37,156 nucleotides of DNA, taken from Faecalibacterium prausnitzii. GTDB taxonomy: Bacteria; Bacillota; Clostridia; Oscillospirales; Ruminococcaceae. Within the stretch, counting starts at the first letter, position 1. Each line of letters opens with the position of its first letter. Shown piece by piece: positions 15,679-23,388 of the stretch. The position numbers and the translations under genes were made by a program. Below the pieces are notes generated by a model that saw nothing but the letters and a program-made list of their open reading frames with translations, was not told the DNA's origin and made no database searches. The stretch spans positions 1 through 37,156 of the forward strand of contig SFDE01000018.1 of the NCBI GenBank assembly GCA_004558805.1, given 5' to 3'.

Positions 15679-17361
15679 TTACAGAATATCGTTGATATCA
15701 GATTTCAGGACGTCTGCCTTGGGGCCGTACACCGCCTGGATGCCGTCTCCCTTTACCAGCAGGCTCAAAGCGCCTTCCGCCTTCCATGCGGCAAGGTCTG
15801 CCACCTTGGCGGGATCCTTTACGGTGACACGGAGACGGGTCATGCAGGCATCCACCAGCACGATGTTCTCTCTGCCGCCCAGCAGGGCAATGATCCGCTC
15901 TGCCTGTCCGTTGTCCGCCTTTTTGTCCGCTTTCTTCTCGGTCTTGGGGTCGGCGGCGGCATCGTCGGCGTTGTCATCGGTATAGTTGCCCAGACGACCC
16001 GGCGTTGCCAGCTGCAGCTTGCCGATCATAAAGTATGCCACAAAGTAGCCAATGACGAAGAATGCGATCACACAGAGCACAAAGTTGATGATATCGCCCC
16101 CCAGACCCGCCTGCAGGGACATGGGGATACGGGTGATGAACTCCAGATTGCCAAAGGAGTGGAGCCGCAGATGGATGATGCCTGCCATGGCAAAGGCGCA
16201 GCCCTGCAGCAGAGCGTACACGATGTACAGGGGCATAGCGCAGAACATGAACATGAATTCCAGCGGCTCGGTGACGCCGGTGAGGAACACCGCCAGTGCG
16301 GTGGAGATGAACATGGACTTATACTTTGCACGCTTGTCGGCGTCCACCCGGCGGAACATGGCAAGAGCGATGCCCAGCAGCAGACCGGTAGCACCGATCA
16401 TCTGACCTACCTTGAAGCGGGCGGGGGTAACGGTAGCCAGCAGGTTGTTGTAAGCAGCCATGTCGCCAGCCTTTTTAAAGTTGATCAGGTCGTTTGCCCA
16501 TGCCAGCCACAGCGGGTCCTGACCAAACACCTGACTGCCTGCGTTGACGCCGGTGGCAATGGTGTAGGTGCCGCCGAAGGAGGTGTAGTTCATAGGAATG
16601 GTCAGCATATGGTGCAGACCAAAGGGCAGCAGCAGACGCTCCAGAGTACCGTAGATAAAGGGGGCAAGGACCGGAGAAGTCTCGGAAGAGTTGGCGATCC
16701 AGATACCAAAGTTGTTGATGCCGGTCTGGACCACAGGCCAGAACAGTGCCAGCACCATGGAGATGACCACCGAGTAGGCAATGACCACCATGGGCACAAA
16801 ACGCTTGCCGTTGAAGAAGGCAAGGGCGTCCGGCAGCTTGCGGAAGTTGTAATATTTATTGTATGCCACGCCGCCCACAAAACCGGCGATGATGCCTACG
16901 AACACGCCCATGTTCAGCGCCGGAGCACCCAGCACAGAGGTAAAGTAGCCGTTGACGGCGATCTCCCGCCCGAACAGGGTGTGGGTCACGGCGTTGGGGT
17001 CTGCCAGCATGGCGCTGGTGACGCCAAAGATGTTGCCGGTGATCACGTTGATGAGGGCAAACGCCAGCACCGCCGCAAAGGCACCGCCGGCACGCTCTTT
17101 TGCCCAGCTGCCGCCGATGGCGACGGCAAACAGAATGTGCAGATTGTTGATGACTGCCCAGCCGATGTTCTCCATAGTGGTGCCGATGGTCATGACCGCT
17201 GCAATGTCGCCGCCGCCCATCTGCACCAGCTTGCCCAGACTGATCATCAGACCGGCGGCGGGCATGACGGCGATGACCGTCATCAGTACTTTGCCCAGCT
17301 TTTGTAAGAAGTCGAAATTGATGAGCCCCTTTTTGCCCGGAGCTGCTTTTGTTGTTGCCAT
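15679..17361 (-). CDS. PTS EIICB, glucose/maltose type
   Basis: A 560-residue phosphotransferase permease. An N-terminal EIIC domain of about ten helices carries family segments KLPDALAFFNGKRFVP, ERLLLPFGLHHML and GVTEPLEFMFMF, which resemble maltose- and glucose-type (MalT/MalX/PtsG) permeases. A Lys/Asp-rich linker at about residues 435-480 joins a C-terminal EIIB domain with the phosphorylation site Cys506 in ACMTRLR. There is no EIIA domain, so a separate EIIA-Glc must supply phosphate. AGGAGG lies before the ATG at 17361. The EEP and malQ genes follow on the same transcript; the divergent MalR-like gene and maltodextrin enzymes support maltose as the substrate. Confidence 0.9.
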   Translation of the reverse strand: MATTKAAPGKKGLINFDFLQKLGKVLMTVIAVMPAAGLMISLGKLVQMGGGDIAAVMTIGTTMENIGWAVINNLHILFAVAIGGSWAKERAGGAFAAVLAFALINVITGNIFGVTSAMLADPNAVTHTLFGREIAVNGYFTSVLGAPALNMGVFVGIIAGFVGGVAYNKYYNFRKLPDALAFFNGKRFVPMVVIAYSVVISMVLALFWPVVQTGINNFGIWIANSSETSPVLAPFIYGTLERLLLPFGLHHMLTIPMNYTSFGGTYTIATGVNAGSQVFGQDPLWLAWANDLINFKKAGDMAAYNNLLATVTPARFKVGQMIGATGLLLGIALAMFRRVDADKRAKYKSMFISTALAVFLTGVTEPLEFMFMFCAMPLYIVYALLQGCAFAMAGIIHLRLHSFGNLEFITRIPMSLQAGLGGDIINFVLCVIAFFVIGYFVAYFMIGKLQLATPGRLGNYTDDNADDAAADPKTEKKADKKADNGQAERIIALLGGRENIVLVDACMTRLRVTVKDPAKVADLAAWKAEGALSLLVKGDGIQAVYGPKADVLKSDINDIL

Positions 17362-17394
17362 GGTGTTCCTCCTTGTTTCCTTTTGCGTTCTCCA

Positions 17395-17420
17395 GTGCAA
17401 GCGTTACGCTACGTTTGCAC
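17395..17420. promoter_or_regulatory. candidate MalR operator downstream of the PTS promoter
   Basis: A 26-base imperfect palindrome with arms GTGCAAGCGT and ACGTTTGCAC (one mismatch) around a 6-base centre. It lies just downstream of the predicted minus-strand PTS promoter, where a bound LacI-family repressor would block transcription. Confidence 0.5.
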
Positions 17421-17434
17421 AACTTTACGCAACA

Positions 17435-17463
17435 AGAATAATCCAGTTCCGCAATTTTTACAA
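17435..17463 (-). promoter_or_regulatory. predicted promoter of the PTS operon
   Basis: On minus, TTGTAA (17463-17458), a 17-bp spacer and TATTCT (17440-17435). Each box matches four of six consensus positions. The position just upstream of the palindrome at 17395-17420 supports it. Confidence 0.4.
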
Positions 17464-17548
17464 GAGTTTTTTGATGCAAAAACAAACTTTCTACGTTTTA
17501 TACAACTGTCTAAAGGATTCTTTGTGGAAATTATCGAAGGAACGCAGG

Positions 17549-17562
17549 GTGCAGCGTTGCAC
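17549..17562. promoter_or_regulatory. second candidate MalR operator
   Basis: GTGCAGCGTTGCAC is a 14-base palindrome with one mismatched pair and a central CG, the typical shape of a LacI-family site. It shares the GTGCA half-site with the operator at 17395 and lies upstream of the malR promoter. A further GTGCAAAC half-site occurs at 17599-17606, inside the promoter spacer. Confidence 0.5.
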
Positions 17563-17588
17563 GATCTACGCAATCCGTTGTGCAAACA

Positions 17589-17617
17589 TTGACATCGGGT
17601 GCAAACAGCCTTACAAT
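17589..17617 (+). promoter_or_regulatory. sigma-A promoter of the LacI-family gene
   Basis: TTGACA (17589-17594), exactly 17 bp, then TACAAT (17612-17617); 29 bases before the gene's ATG. Confidence 0.75.
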
Positions 17618-17646
17618 AGATGTACTAAATCCGGGAGGAACAGACT

Positions 17647-18672
17647 ATGGCAGTTACCATCAAGGACGTAGCGGCGGCGGCAGGGGTCTCGCCTTCCACC
17701 GTGTCCCGCACCTGCAAGGACAGCCCTTCCATCAGCCGGGAGACCAAGGAGCGGGTGCGCCGCATCATGGCGCAGCTGGGCTATGAGCCTAATTTTGAAG
17801 CCGAGCCGGCGGAGGCTTTTTCCAAGACCATTGGCATTATTCTGCCTTCCTCCCAGCGGGACGTCTACGAAAACGCCTTCCATCTGGAGATCATCCGGGG
17901 CATCGGGCAGTTCTGCAACCAGCGGCGGTATGTGAATACAGTCATCACCGGGCAGGACGATGCCGAGGTTCTGGACGCCATCCAGAGCATGGTGGCAAAC
18001 GCACAGGCAGACGGCTTTATCCTGCTCTATTCCAAAAAAGATTGCCCTGTGGCGGCGTACCTCCGCAGCGAGGGGCTGCTCCATGTCATTGTGGGCAAGG
18101 CGGCGCAGTCTGCCAACCAGACCATCTATATCGACAACGACAACGCCCTTGCCGGGGAGGAAGCCGCCGACTACCTCTACGAAATGGGACACCGCCGCAT
18201 TGGCTATTTTGGGGTCAGCAACGCCATGCTGTTCTCCGCAGAGCGCAAGCGGGGCTACCAGCTGTCTCTTTTGAAACACGGCATCACCCCCCGGGAGGAG
18301 GACTGCGTGGAGGTCAACTCCCTGAGCGATGCCTACGAGCAGCCGTTGAAGGCACTGCTCACCGCCCCGGACCGTCCCACCTCCCTGCTGGTCAGTGACG
18401 ACATCCTTGCGGTGGTGCTGGAACAGTTCTGCGGCAAACTGGGGCTGCGCATCCCCAAGGACCTGTCCATCGTGTCCTTCAACAACTCCCTGTTCTCCCG
18501 CATCACCAGCCCCCAGCTGACCACGGTGGACGTAAACCCCTACCAGCTGGGCATGGAGGCTGCCAGCCAGACCATCAACCACATTGAGAACCCCAACCTT
18601 CTGGCGACAAAGATCATCGTGCCCCACAAGCTCATCCCCCGGGAGAGCTGCTGTCCGCCGCCGGAGGTCTGA
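17647..18672 (+). CDS. LacI-family repressor, MalR-like
   Basis: A 341-residue LacI/GalR-family transcription factor. The N-terminal helix-turn-helix and hinge occupy about residues 3-55 (TIKDVAAAAGVSPSTVSR...), followed by a periplasmic-binding-protein-like effector domain with IGIILPSS, MGHRRIGYFG and LSIVSFNN segments. GGGAGG lies upstream of the ATG. It is divergent from the PTS operon, and palindromes with GTGCA half-sites lie in the shared region, so it most likely represses the PTS - EEP - malQ operon and possibly itself in response to a maltose derivative. The gene ends before a strong terminator. Confidence 0.88.
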   Translation: MAVTIKDVAAAAGVSPSTVSRTCKDSPSISRETKERVRRIMAQLGYEPNFEAEPAEAFSKTIGIILPSSQRDVYENAFHLEIIRGIGQFCNQRRYVNTVITGQDDAEVLDAIQSMVANAQADGFILLYSKKDCPVAAYLRSEGLLHVIVGKAAQSANQTIYIDNDNALAGEEAADYLYEMGHRRIGYFGVSNAMLFSAERKRGYQLSLLKHGITPREEDCVEVNSLSDAYEQPLKALLTAPDRPTSLLVSDDILAVVLEQFCGKLGLRIPKDLSIVSFNNSLFSRITSPQLTTVDVNPYQLGMEAASQTINHIENPNLLATKIIVPHKLIPRESCCPPPEV

Positions 18673-18683
18673 ACTTAAAACAA

Positions 18684-18753
18684 AAAATCATCTGCCACAA
18701 TTCTCCCAAACGGTTTAAGCTCCGTGAGAGTTTGTGGCAGATGATTTTATTTT
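18684..18753 (+). terminator. strong intrinsic terminator after the LacI-family gene
   Basis: A 17-bp near-perfect outer stem (AAAATCATCTGCCACAA against TTGTGGCAGATGATTTT) with a short inner TCTC/GAGA helix and a T-rich tail TTATTTTTT. Confidence 0.9.
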
Positions 18754-18764
18754 TTAGCTGGCTC

Positions 18765-18942
18765 GCCCTCTCCGTCATTGCTTACGCAATGCCACCTCTC
18801 CCAAAGTGAGAGGCTTTGGCAGTCCACGCTAAGTTTATCGTTTTGCCAAGGGCTCTCCCCTTGACAGATTTCCCCCGGTCGGGGGAAAATGGCAAAGCCA
18901 AAAAGGGGAATAAGCTGCTGAGCATTGCGAAGCTGAGAGGGC
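18765..18942. repeat. MITE-like intergenic repeat
   Basis: A 178-base element bounded by inverted ends GCCCTCTC (18765-18772) and GAGAGGGC (18935-18942); the similarity extends inward to CGCAATG / CATTGCG. Inside are further palindromes: CATTGC...GCAATG, CTCTC..GAGAG, TTTGGCA/TGCCAA, and CCCCCGGTCGGGGG. It contains a 65-codon open frame on minus that is only a by-product of the repeat. The pattern is that of small non-autonomous dispersed repeats in Clostridia; copy number cannot be checked here. Confidence 0.55.
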
Positions 18943-18959
18943 AAGGATGCTGACCCTAT

Positions 18960-19817
18960 TTATTTTTTCCGGTACTCCCGGGGGGTCATGCCAAAGTGCG
19001 CCTTGAAGGCACGGTTGAAGTAGGACAGGTTCTCAAACCCGCACCGGGAGGCGATGGTCAGCACCGTCTCGTCGATGGTCTGCAGCGCCTCGGCGGCGGC
19101 ATTCAGCCGGTATTCGTTGAGAAAGGCGACAAAGCTCTGCCCGGTCATCTGCCGGAACCACCGCATAAAATGGCTGGCACTGCAGGAGCAGACCCCGGCG
19201 GCATCGGCGACCCGGAGTGGCTCGGCATAATGGGCGGAGAGCCATTGCAGCACCGTTTTCAGCCGCCGGGTGTCGGCGGTCTCGGCAGGCGGGAGAGTCT
19301 TGCCCTGTGCAAGGAGAAGAGCAAGAAACCGCAGCAGCGCCCCTTTTACCAGCAGTTCGTAGCCCGGGAGCTTGGCACGGTTGGCATCCTCCAGCTCCCG
19401 CAGGCAGGCGGCGGCTTGCAGATAGCACAGGTCGTTGGAGGTCAGACGCACCGGCAGCGGCAGCCGTCCGCTCTGGATGGGCAGCAGATATTTCTCGGCG
19501 CAAAGGTCCTCGGCACCTCCCAAAAGCTCCAGCTCAAAGATAATATTTTCGTATTCCATACGCTGTCCCTGCGCCTGCCGCAGCCCATGGAGGGTCCCCG
19601 GAGCAAAAACAAAGATATCTCCCCCGTGAGCCGGATAGCTCACTGCCCCCACCTGCACCAGCCCTGTGCCCTGTTTGACAAAGACCAGCTCCATGCTCTG
19701 GTGCCAGTGGAGCGCCACCTGAGGGAAGTCCCCCGGAATGGTACAGGGATATAGATTGAAGGGGAACCGTACGGCACCGTGGTGCTTGGTTTCCCGTAAA
19801 GATGCCCGATTTTGCAT
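18960..19817 (-). CDS. AraC-family transcriptional regulator
   Basis: A 285-residue regulator. The N-terminal cupin-type sensing domain (about residues 20-150) has an HWHQSMELVFVKQGTG metal/sugar-binding-like strand pair, and the C-terminal part (about 185-283) holds two helix-turn-helix motifs ending in the AraC signature IASRCGFENLSYFNRAFKAHFGMTPREYR. AGGAGG lies just before the ATG at 19817. A promoter with a perfect TATAAT lies immediately upstream. It is divergent from glgP and may control it, since AraC proteins with cupin domains usually respond to sugars; the target is not proven. It ends 17 bases from the MITE-like repeat. Confidence 0.9.
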   Translation of the reverse strand: MQNRASLRETKHHGAVRFPFNLYPCTIPGDFPQVALHWHQSMELVFVKQGTGLVQVGAVSYPAHGGDIFVFAPGTLHGLRQAQGQRMEYENIIFELELLGGAEDLCAEKYLLPIQSGRLPLPVRLTSNDLCYLQAAACLRELEDANRAKLPGYELLVKGALLRFLALLLAQGKTLPPAETADTRRLKTVLQWLSAHYAEPLRVADAAGVCSCSASHFMRWFRQMTGQSFVAFLNEYRLNAAAEALQTIDETVLTIASRCGFENLSYFNRAFKAHFGMTPREYRKK

Positions 19818-19839
19818 TCTCTCACCTCCTGATGATAGG

Positions 19840-19869
19840 ATTATACCATAATTTGCACTTTTTAGGCAA
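19840..19869 (-). promoter_or_regulatory. promoter of the AraC-family gene
   Basis: On minus, TTGCCT (19869-19864), an 18-bp spacer and TATAAT (19845-19840). The start point would leave a 5' untranslated region of only about 16 bases. Confidence 0.6.
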
Positions 19870-19929
19870 GATTCCGATCGTTTTATGTGGTATATCTGGA
19901 AGCACAGATGTCAAACCTGTTTTCCGTAA

Positions 19930-20070
19930 GGTGTATCTGAAAACAATGAAAATAACACAGGCGGGATCTAAGGCAAAGAGCCGCAGGGATCCTTTGCGGA
20001 TCTCAAGGCTGTTTAGCGCAAGATCCAGCTGTGTTTGTAGAAATAGACTTTTCGACATTTCAGATACACC
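19930..20070. repeat. nested palindromic element in front of glgP
   Basis: A 141-base region with perfect 13-bp terminal inverted repeats, GGTGTATCTGAAA (19930-19942) and TTTCAGATACACC (20058-20070). Inside is a second pair, AACACAGGCGGGATCT (19954-19969) against AGATCCAGCTGTGTT (20021-20035), and inside that a near-palindrome CCGCAGGGATCCTTTGCGG (19981-19999). The whole can fold into one long hairpin with internal loops. The right end stops seven bases before the glgP ribosome site. It is either a small mobile repeat or a structured mRNA leader. Confidence 0.6.
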
Positions 20071-20091
20071 CTAACAAAGGAGGATGCTTTT

Positions 20092-22353
20092 ATGAGCTTT
20101 ACCGAAACCTTGCAGAGTCTCACCGGAAAGCTGCTGGCGGACTGCACCGACCAGGAGCTGTATCTGGCATTGCTGGAGCTGGTGCGGCAGAAGAGCGCCG
20201 ACCGGGTACAGCCGGTCACCGGGCGCAAGCTGTACTATATCAGCGCCGAATTTCTCATCGGCAAGCTCCTGTCCAACAACCTTATCAATCTTGGTCTGTA
20301 CGATGAGGCACGGGACGCCCTTGCCGCCGCCGGCAAGAGCCTTTCGGACATTGAAGAGGTGGAGCCGGAACCCTCTCTGGGCAACGGCGGTCTGGGTCGT
20401 CTGGCGGCATGTTTTCTGGATTCGCTGGCAACGTTGAACCTGCCCGGCGACGGCGTGGGGCTGCGGTATCACTTTGGTCTGTTCCATCAGTCCTTTGAGG
20501 ACGGCGTACAGAACGAAAAGCCGGACCCCTGGCTCACCGCCCACAGCTGGGCAGAAAAGACCGACACCACCTACCCGGTGCAGCTGGCAGGCAAGGAGTA
20601 TACCGCCCGGCTGTACAAGCTGGCGGTCACCGGTTACGAGGGTCGCACCAACACCCTGAACCTGTTTGATCTGGACACCATCGACGAAAGCATCGTCCAC
20701 GACGGCATCGCCTTTGACAAGACTGCCATCGACAAGAACCTGACCCTCTTCCTCTACCCCGACGATTCCGACGAGGCAGGGCGCCGTCTGCGGGTGTACC
20801 AGCAGTATCTGATGGTCTCCGCCGGGGCACAGCTCATTCTGGCAGAGTGTGCCGCCCGGGGCTGCAATTACCACGATCTGGCGGACTACGCCGCCATCCA
20901 GATCAACGACACCCACCCCAGCATGGTGATCCCGGAACTGATCCGTTTGCTGGGGGACCGGGGCATCGAATTTGAGGAAGCGGTGGAGATCGTCACCAGG
21001 ACCTGCGCCTACACCAACCACACCATTCTGGCGGAGGCGCTGGAAAAGTGGCCCCGCACCTATCTGGATGCGGTGGTGCCCCAGCTGATGCCCATTATCG
21101 AAAAGCTGGACGCACTGGCACGCACCCGCACTGAGGACGAGAGCCTTGCCATCATCGACAAGGATGACCGGGTGCACATGGCGCACATGGACATCCACTT
21201 TACCCACTCCACCAACGGTGTGGCAGCCCTGCACACCGAGATCCTGAAAAACTCCGAGCTCCACGGCTTTTATGAGCTGTACCCGGAAAAGTTCAACAAC
21301 AAGACCAACGGCATCACCTTCCGCCGCTGGCTGCTGGAGTGCGACCCCCGCCTGACCGCTGCACTGGAACAGCACATCGGCTCCGGCTTCCGCAAGGACG
21401 CCGCCCAGCTGGAAAAGCTGCTTGCCTTTGCCGAGGACGAGGCCGTGCTGAACCAGCTGACCGCCGTGAAAAAGGCAAATAAAAAGGCTCTTGCCGACTG
21501 GCTGCTGCGGACCCAGAAGGTGACCGTGAACCCCGATGCGGTGTTTGACATCCAGTCCAAGCGGCTGCACGAGTACAAGCGTCAGCAGCTGAACCTGCTG
21601 TACCTCATCCACCAGTATTACGAGCTCAAGGCAGGGCACCTGCCTGCCGCTCCGCTGGTGAGCATTTTTGGTGCCAAGGCAGCTCCCGCCTACACCATTG
21701 CCAAGGACATTATCCACGCCCTGCTGACCCTGTCCAAGGTCATCGCCGCCGACCCGGAGGTCTCTCCCTGGCTGCAGGTGGTGTTTGTGGAAAACTACAA
21801 CGTCACCGCCGCCGAAAAGCTGATCCCCGCCTGTGACCTGTCGGAGCAGATCAGCCTTGCCTCCAAGGAGGCTTCCGGCACCGGCAATATGAAATTTATG
21901 CTGAACGGCGCTCTGACCCTTGGCACCATGGACGGCGCCAACGTGGAGATCAGCCAGCAGGTGGGCGAGGAGAACATCTATATCTTTGGTCAGACCTCCG
22001 ATCAGGTCATCCACCGCTACGCTGTGGGAGACTACGACCCCGCCCAGTGGGTGGAGGGAGACGCCAACATCCGCCGTGCCATCGACTTCCTCACCGGTCC
22101 GGAGATGCTTGCCGCCGGTCATGCCGAGAACCTGACCCGCCTGCAGAACGAACTGGTCCACAAGGACTGGTTCCAGACCCTGCCGGACTTCAACGCCTAT
22201 GTGGTGCGCAAGGGGCAGGCACTCAGCGATTACGCCTGCGACCCCATGGGCTGGCGGCGCAAGTGTCTGGTGAACATCGCCAAGGCGGGCATGTTCTCCT
22301 CCGACCGCACCATTGCCGAGTACGACCGGGACATCTGGCATCTGGGCAAATAA
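20092..22353 (+). CDS. glgP: glycogen/maltodextrin phosphorylase
   Basis: A 753-residue GT35 phosphorylase that releases glucose-1-phosphate from the ends of alpha-1,4-glucans using phosphate and pyridoxal phosphate. Family landmarks are complete: LYYISAEFLIGK and EPSLGNGGLGRLAACFLDS near the N-terminus, NDTHPSMVIPELIRLL in the middle, a VFDIQSKRLHEYKRQ segment, and the cofactor Lys601 in GTGNMKF followed by LTLGTMDGANVEI. It ends in the usual SSDRTIAEYDRDIWH. AAAGGAGG lies upstream of the ATG. With MalQ and the maltose PTS it completes a maltodextrin route. It is followed by a strong terminator, so it is monocistronic. Confidence 0.95.
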   Translation: MSFTETLQSLTGKLLADCTDQELYLALLELVRQKSADRVQPVTGRKLYYISAEFLIGKLLSNNLINLGLYDEARDALAAAGKSLSDIEEVEPEPSLGNGGLGRLAACFLDSLATLNLPGDGVGLRYHFGLFHQSFEDGVQNEKPDPWLTAHSWAEKTDTTYPVQLAGKEYTARLYKLAVTGYEGRTNTLNLFDLDTIDESIVHDGIAFDKTAIDKNLTLFLYPDDSDEAGRRLRVYQQYLMVSAGAQLILAECAARGCNYHDLADYAAIQINDTHPSMVIPELIRLLGDRGIEFEEAVEIVTRTCAYTNHTILAEALEKWPRTYLDAVVPQLMPIIEKLDALARTRTEDESLAIIDKDDRVHMAHMDIHFTHSTNGVAALHTEILKNSELHGFYELYPEKFNNKTNGITFRRWLLECDPRLTAALEQHIGSGFRKDAAQLEKLLAFAEDEAVLNQLTAVKKANKKALADWLLRTQKVTVNPDAVFDIQSKRLHEYKRQQLNLLYLIHQYYELKAGHLPAAPLVSIFGAKAAPAYTIAKDIIHALLTLSKVIAADPEVSPWLQVVFVENYNVTAAEKLIPACDLSEQISLASKEASGTGNMKFMLNGALTLGTMDGANVEISQQVGEENIYIFGQTSDQVIHRYAVGDYDPAQWVEGDANIRRAIDFLTGPEMLAAGHAENLTRLQNELVHKDWFQTLPDFNAYVVRKGQALSDYACDPMGWRRKCLVNIAKAGMFSSDRTIAEYDRDIWHLGK

Positions 22354-22386
22354 GCGTTTTACCGCTGCGTTTCTCATCCTATTCTC

Positions 22387-22422
22387 AAAAGCTGCCGCAC
22401 ATTGCCGTGCGGCAGCTTTTTT
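22387..22422 (+). terminator. terminator of glgP
   Basis: A perfect 10-bp stem GCTGCCGCAC (22391-22400) / GTGCGGCAGC (22407-22416) with a 6-nt loop, preceded by AAAA and followed by six T. Confidence 0.9.
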
Positions 22423-22424
22423 GT

Positions 22425-22725
22425 TGTGCAGACGGCTCCAGTGGCTGCCCAAAAGCAGGCATCGCCTCCCGTGCGGCGCCCCCTGCACCGTCCAGATGCA
22501 CCCAGTAATGGCGCCAGCAGCTTTGCCCCGGGGCGGTACAGGGGTGGGCGTATCGGTGCGCATCACGCTGCTCAAAGCTTTTCCGCTGGTCCACAGCGTT
22601 TTGGCACCGGCGGTCGCTTCGATTTCAAAGGCGGTCTGGCGCACGCCTCCGGCGCACTGCCACGATAAAAGCAGCGTCCCGGCATCCATGTCGAGGGGCT
22701 GGGTCAGATGATTCGTTTTTAGACA
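22425..22725 (-). pseudogene. N-terminal remnant of an alpha-L-rhamnosidase gene
   Basis: On minus, one frame reads a start typical of bacterial alpha-L-rhamnosidases: NHLTQPLDMDAGTLLLSWQ, then QTAFEIEA and LWTSGKALSS, which match the N-terminal beta-sandwich pattern 'N-Pl-id...lsW...QtayrI...lWdSGkv'. After about 75 codons the similarity moves to another frame: the family's YYWRV-like strand appears as RHYWVHLDG, and REAMPAFGQPLE follows. So there is a frameshift, and the rest of the roughly 900-residue protein is gone, the similarity ending beside the glgP terminator. It is a decayed fragment, read divergently from the thioesterase. Confidence 0.55.
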
Positions 22726-22752
22726 AAGAGCTGCTGACCCGCCTCCCGCTGC

Positions 22753-22781
22753 TTGCATCCTGTGAAAAATACGATTATAAT
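22753..22781 (+). promoter_or_regulatory. sigma-A promoter of the thioesterase gene
   Basis: TTGCAT (22753-22758), 17 bp, then a perfect TATAAT (22776-22781). Confidence 0.75.
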
Positions 22782-22803
22782 AGAAACCGTCCAATTTATT
22801 TCA

Positions 22804-22819
22804 TACAACGTTGTACTAC
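22804..22819. promoter_or_regulatory. candidate LacI-family operator at the thioesterase promoter
   Basis: TACAACGTTGTA (22804-22815) is a perfect 12-base palindrome with central CG, placed about 15 bases downstream of the predicted start site. The word CGTTGTACTAC (22809-22819) recurs exactly at 24627-24637 in the promoter of the AtuA operon, which suggests one repressor for both. Confidence 0.6.
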
Positions 22820-22841
22820 GATCAAAAAGAAGAGGCTCCCT

Positions 22842-23237
22842 ATGCAAGAACAGAACATTGCACAAATGCTTGAAAATCCATTCATGCAATATAATCACAT
22901 CGAGATCGTATCGGTAACATCGGACAGCGCCGTCATGTCGCTGGATATCCGGCGGGATACCACCAACATCTACGGTTATGTGCACGGCGGCGCATTTTTC
23001 ACCATGGCAGACTGCTGTGCCGGGCTGACTGCCCGCTCCGACGGGCGGCAGTATGTCACCCAGAACGCTTCGGTCAATTTCATCCACAACGTCAAAGCCG
23101 GTCATCTGACCGCCCGCGGTCGGACAGTCAGCCGTCGCCGACACATCTGTGTGGTAGCTGTGGAGATCACAGACGAGACGGATACCCTGTTATTTTCCAG
23201 CACCTTTTCTATGTACTGTATCAGCGCCGTGGATTGA
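22842..23237 (+). CDS. PaaI-family hotdog-fold acyl-CoA thioesterase
   Basis: A 131-residue hotdog protein of the PaaI/YdiI-type thioesterases, which hydrolyse acyl- or aryl-CoA thioesters and can free CoA when an intermediate stalls. The signature GYVHGGAFFTMADCC (residues 46-59) carries the HGG turn and Asp57; the central-helix and strand pattern SVNFIHNVKAGHLTARGRTV follows. Length is typical. AAGAGG precedes the ATG. It has its own promoter with an operator-like palindrome shared with the AtuA - CoA-transferase operon, so it probably serves that pathway. A bidirectional terminator separates it from the convergent LacI gene. Confidence 0.88.
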   Translation: MQEQNIAQMLENPFMQYNHIEIVSVTSDSAVMSLDIRRDTTNIYGYVHGGAFFTMADCCAGLTARSDGRQYVTQNASVNFIHNVKAGHLTARGRTVSRRRHICVVAVEITDETDTLLFSSTFSMYCISAVD

Positions 23238-23305
23238 TTGCTCTTTCTTCCCCGCCCTGCGCATGTTCTGCGTGCTGAACAGGTCTGTAAAAAGCAAACG
23301 ATGGC

Positions 23306-23349
23306 AAAACCTCCCCGTGTAGGATAACAGAACTACACGGGGAGGTTTT
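23306..23349. terminator. bidirectional terminator between thioesterase and LacI genes
   Basis: A perfect 17-bp stem (23306-23322 and 23333-23349) with a 10-nt loop. The arms begin with AAAA and end with TTTT, so it can work for both convergent genes. Confidence 0.9.
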
Positions 23350-23388
23350 GTTGTGTCCAGAAAATATGGAAAAATGCCGGTGCGTTTT

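Noticed and set aside
17395..17646. CRISPR-like repeats because GTGCA words recur in this gap
   Set aside because: The words are short half-sites at uneven distances and fit LacI-family operators; no repeat-spacer pattern exists.
18747..18944. A 65-codon frame on minus
   Set aside because: It coincides with the palindromic repeat at 18765-18942 and begins near its end; no ribosome site.
20071..22794. A 907-codon open frame on minus, antisense to glgP
   Set aside because: It mirrors glgP codon by codon and has no family match except the rhamnosidase-like first ~120 residues, which lie outside glgP and are described separately.
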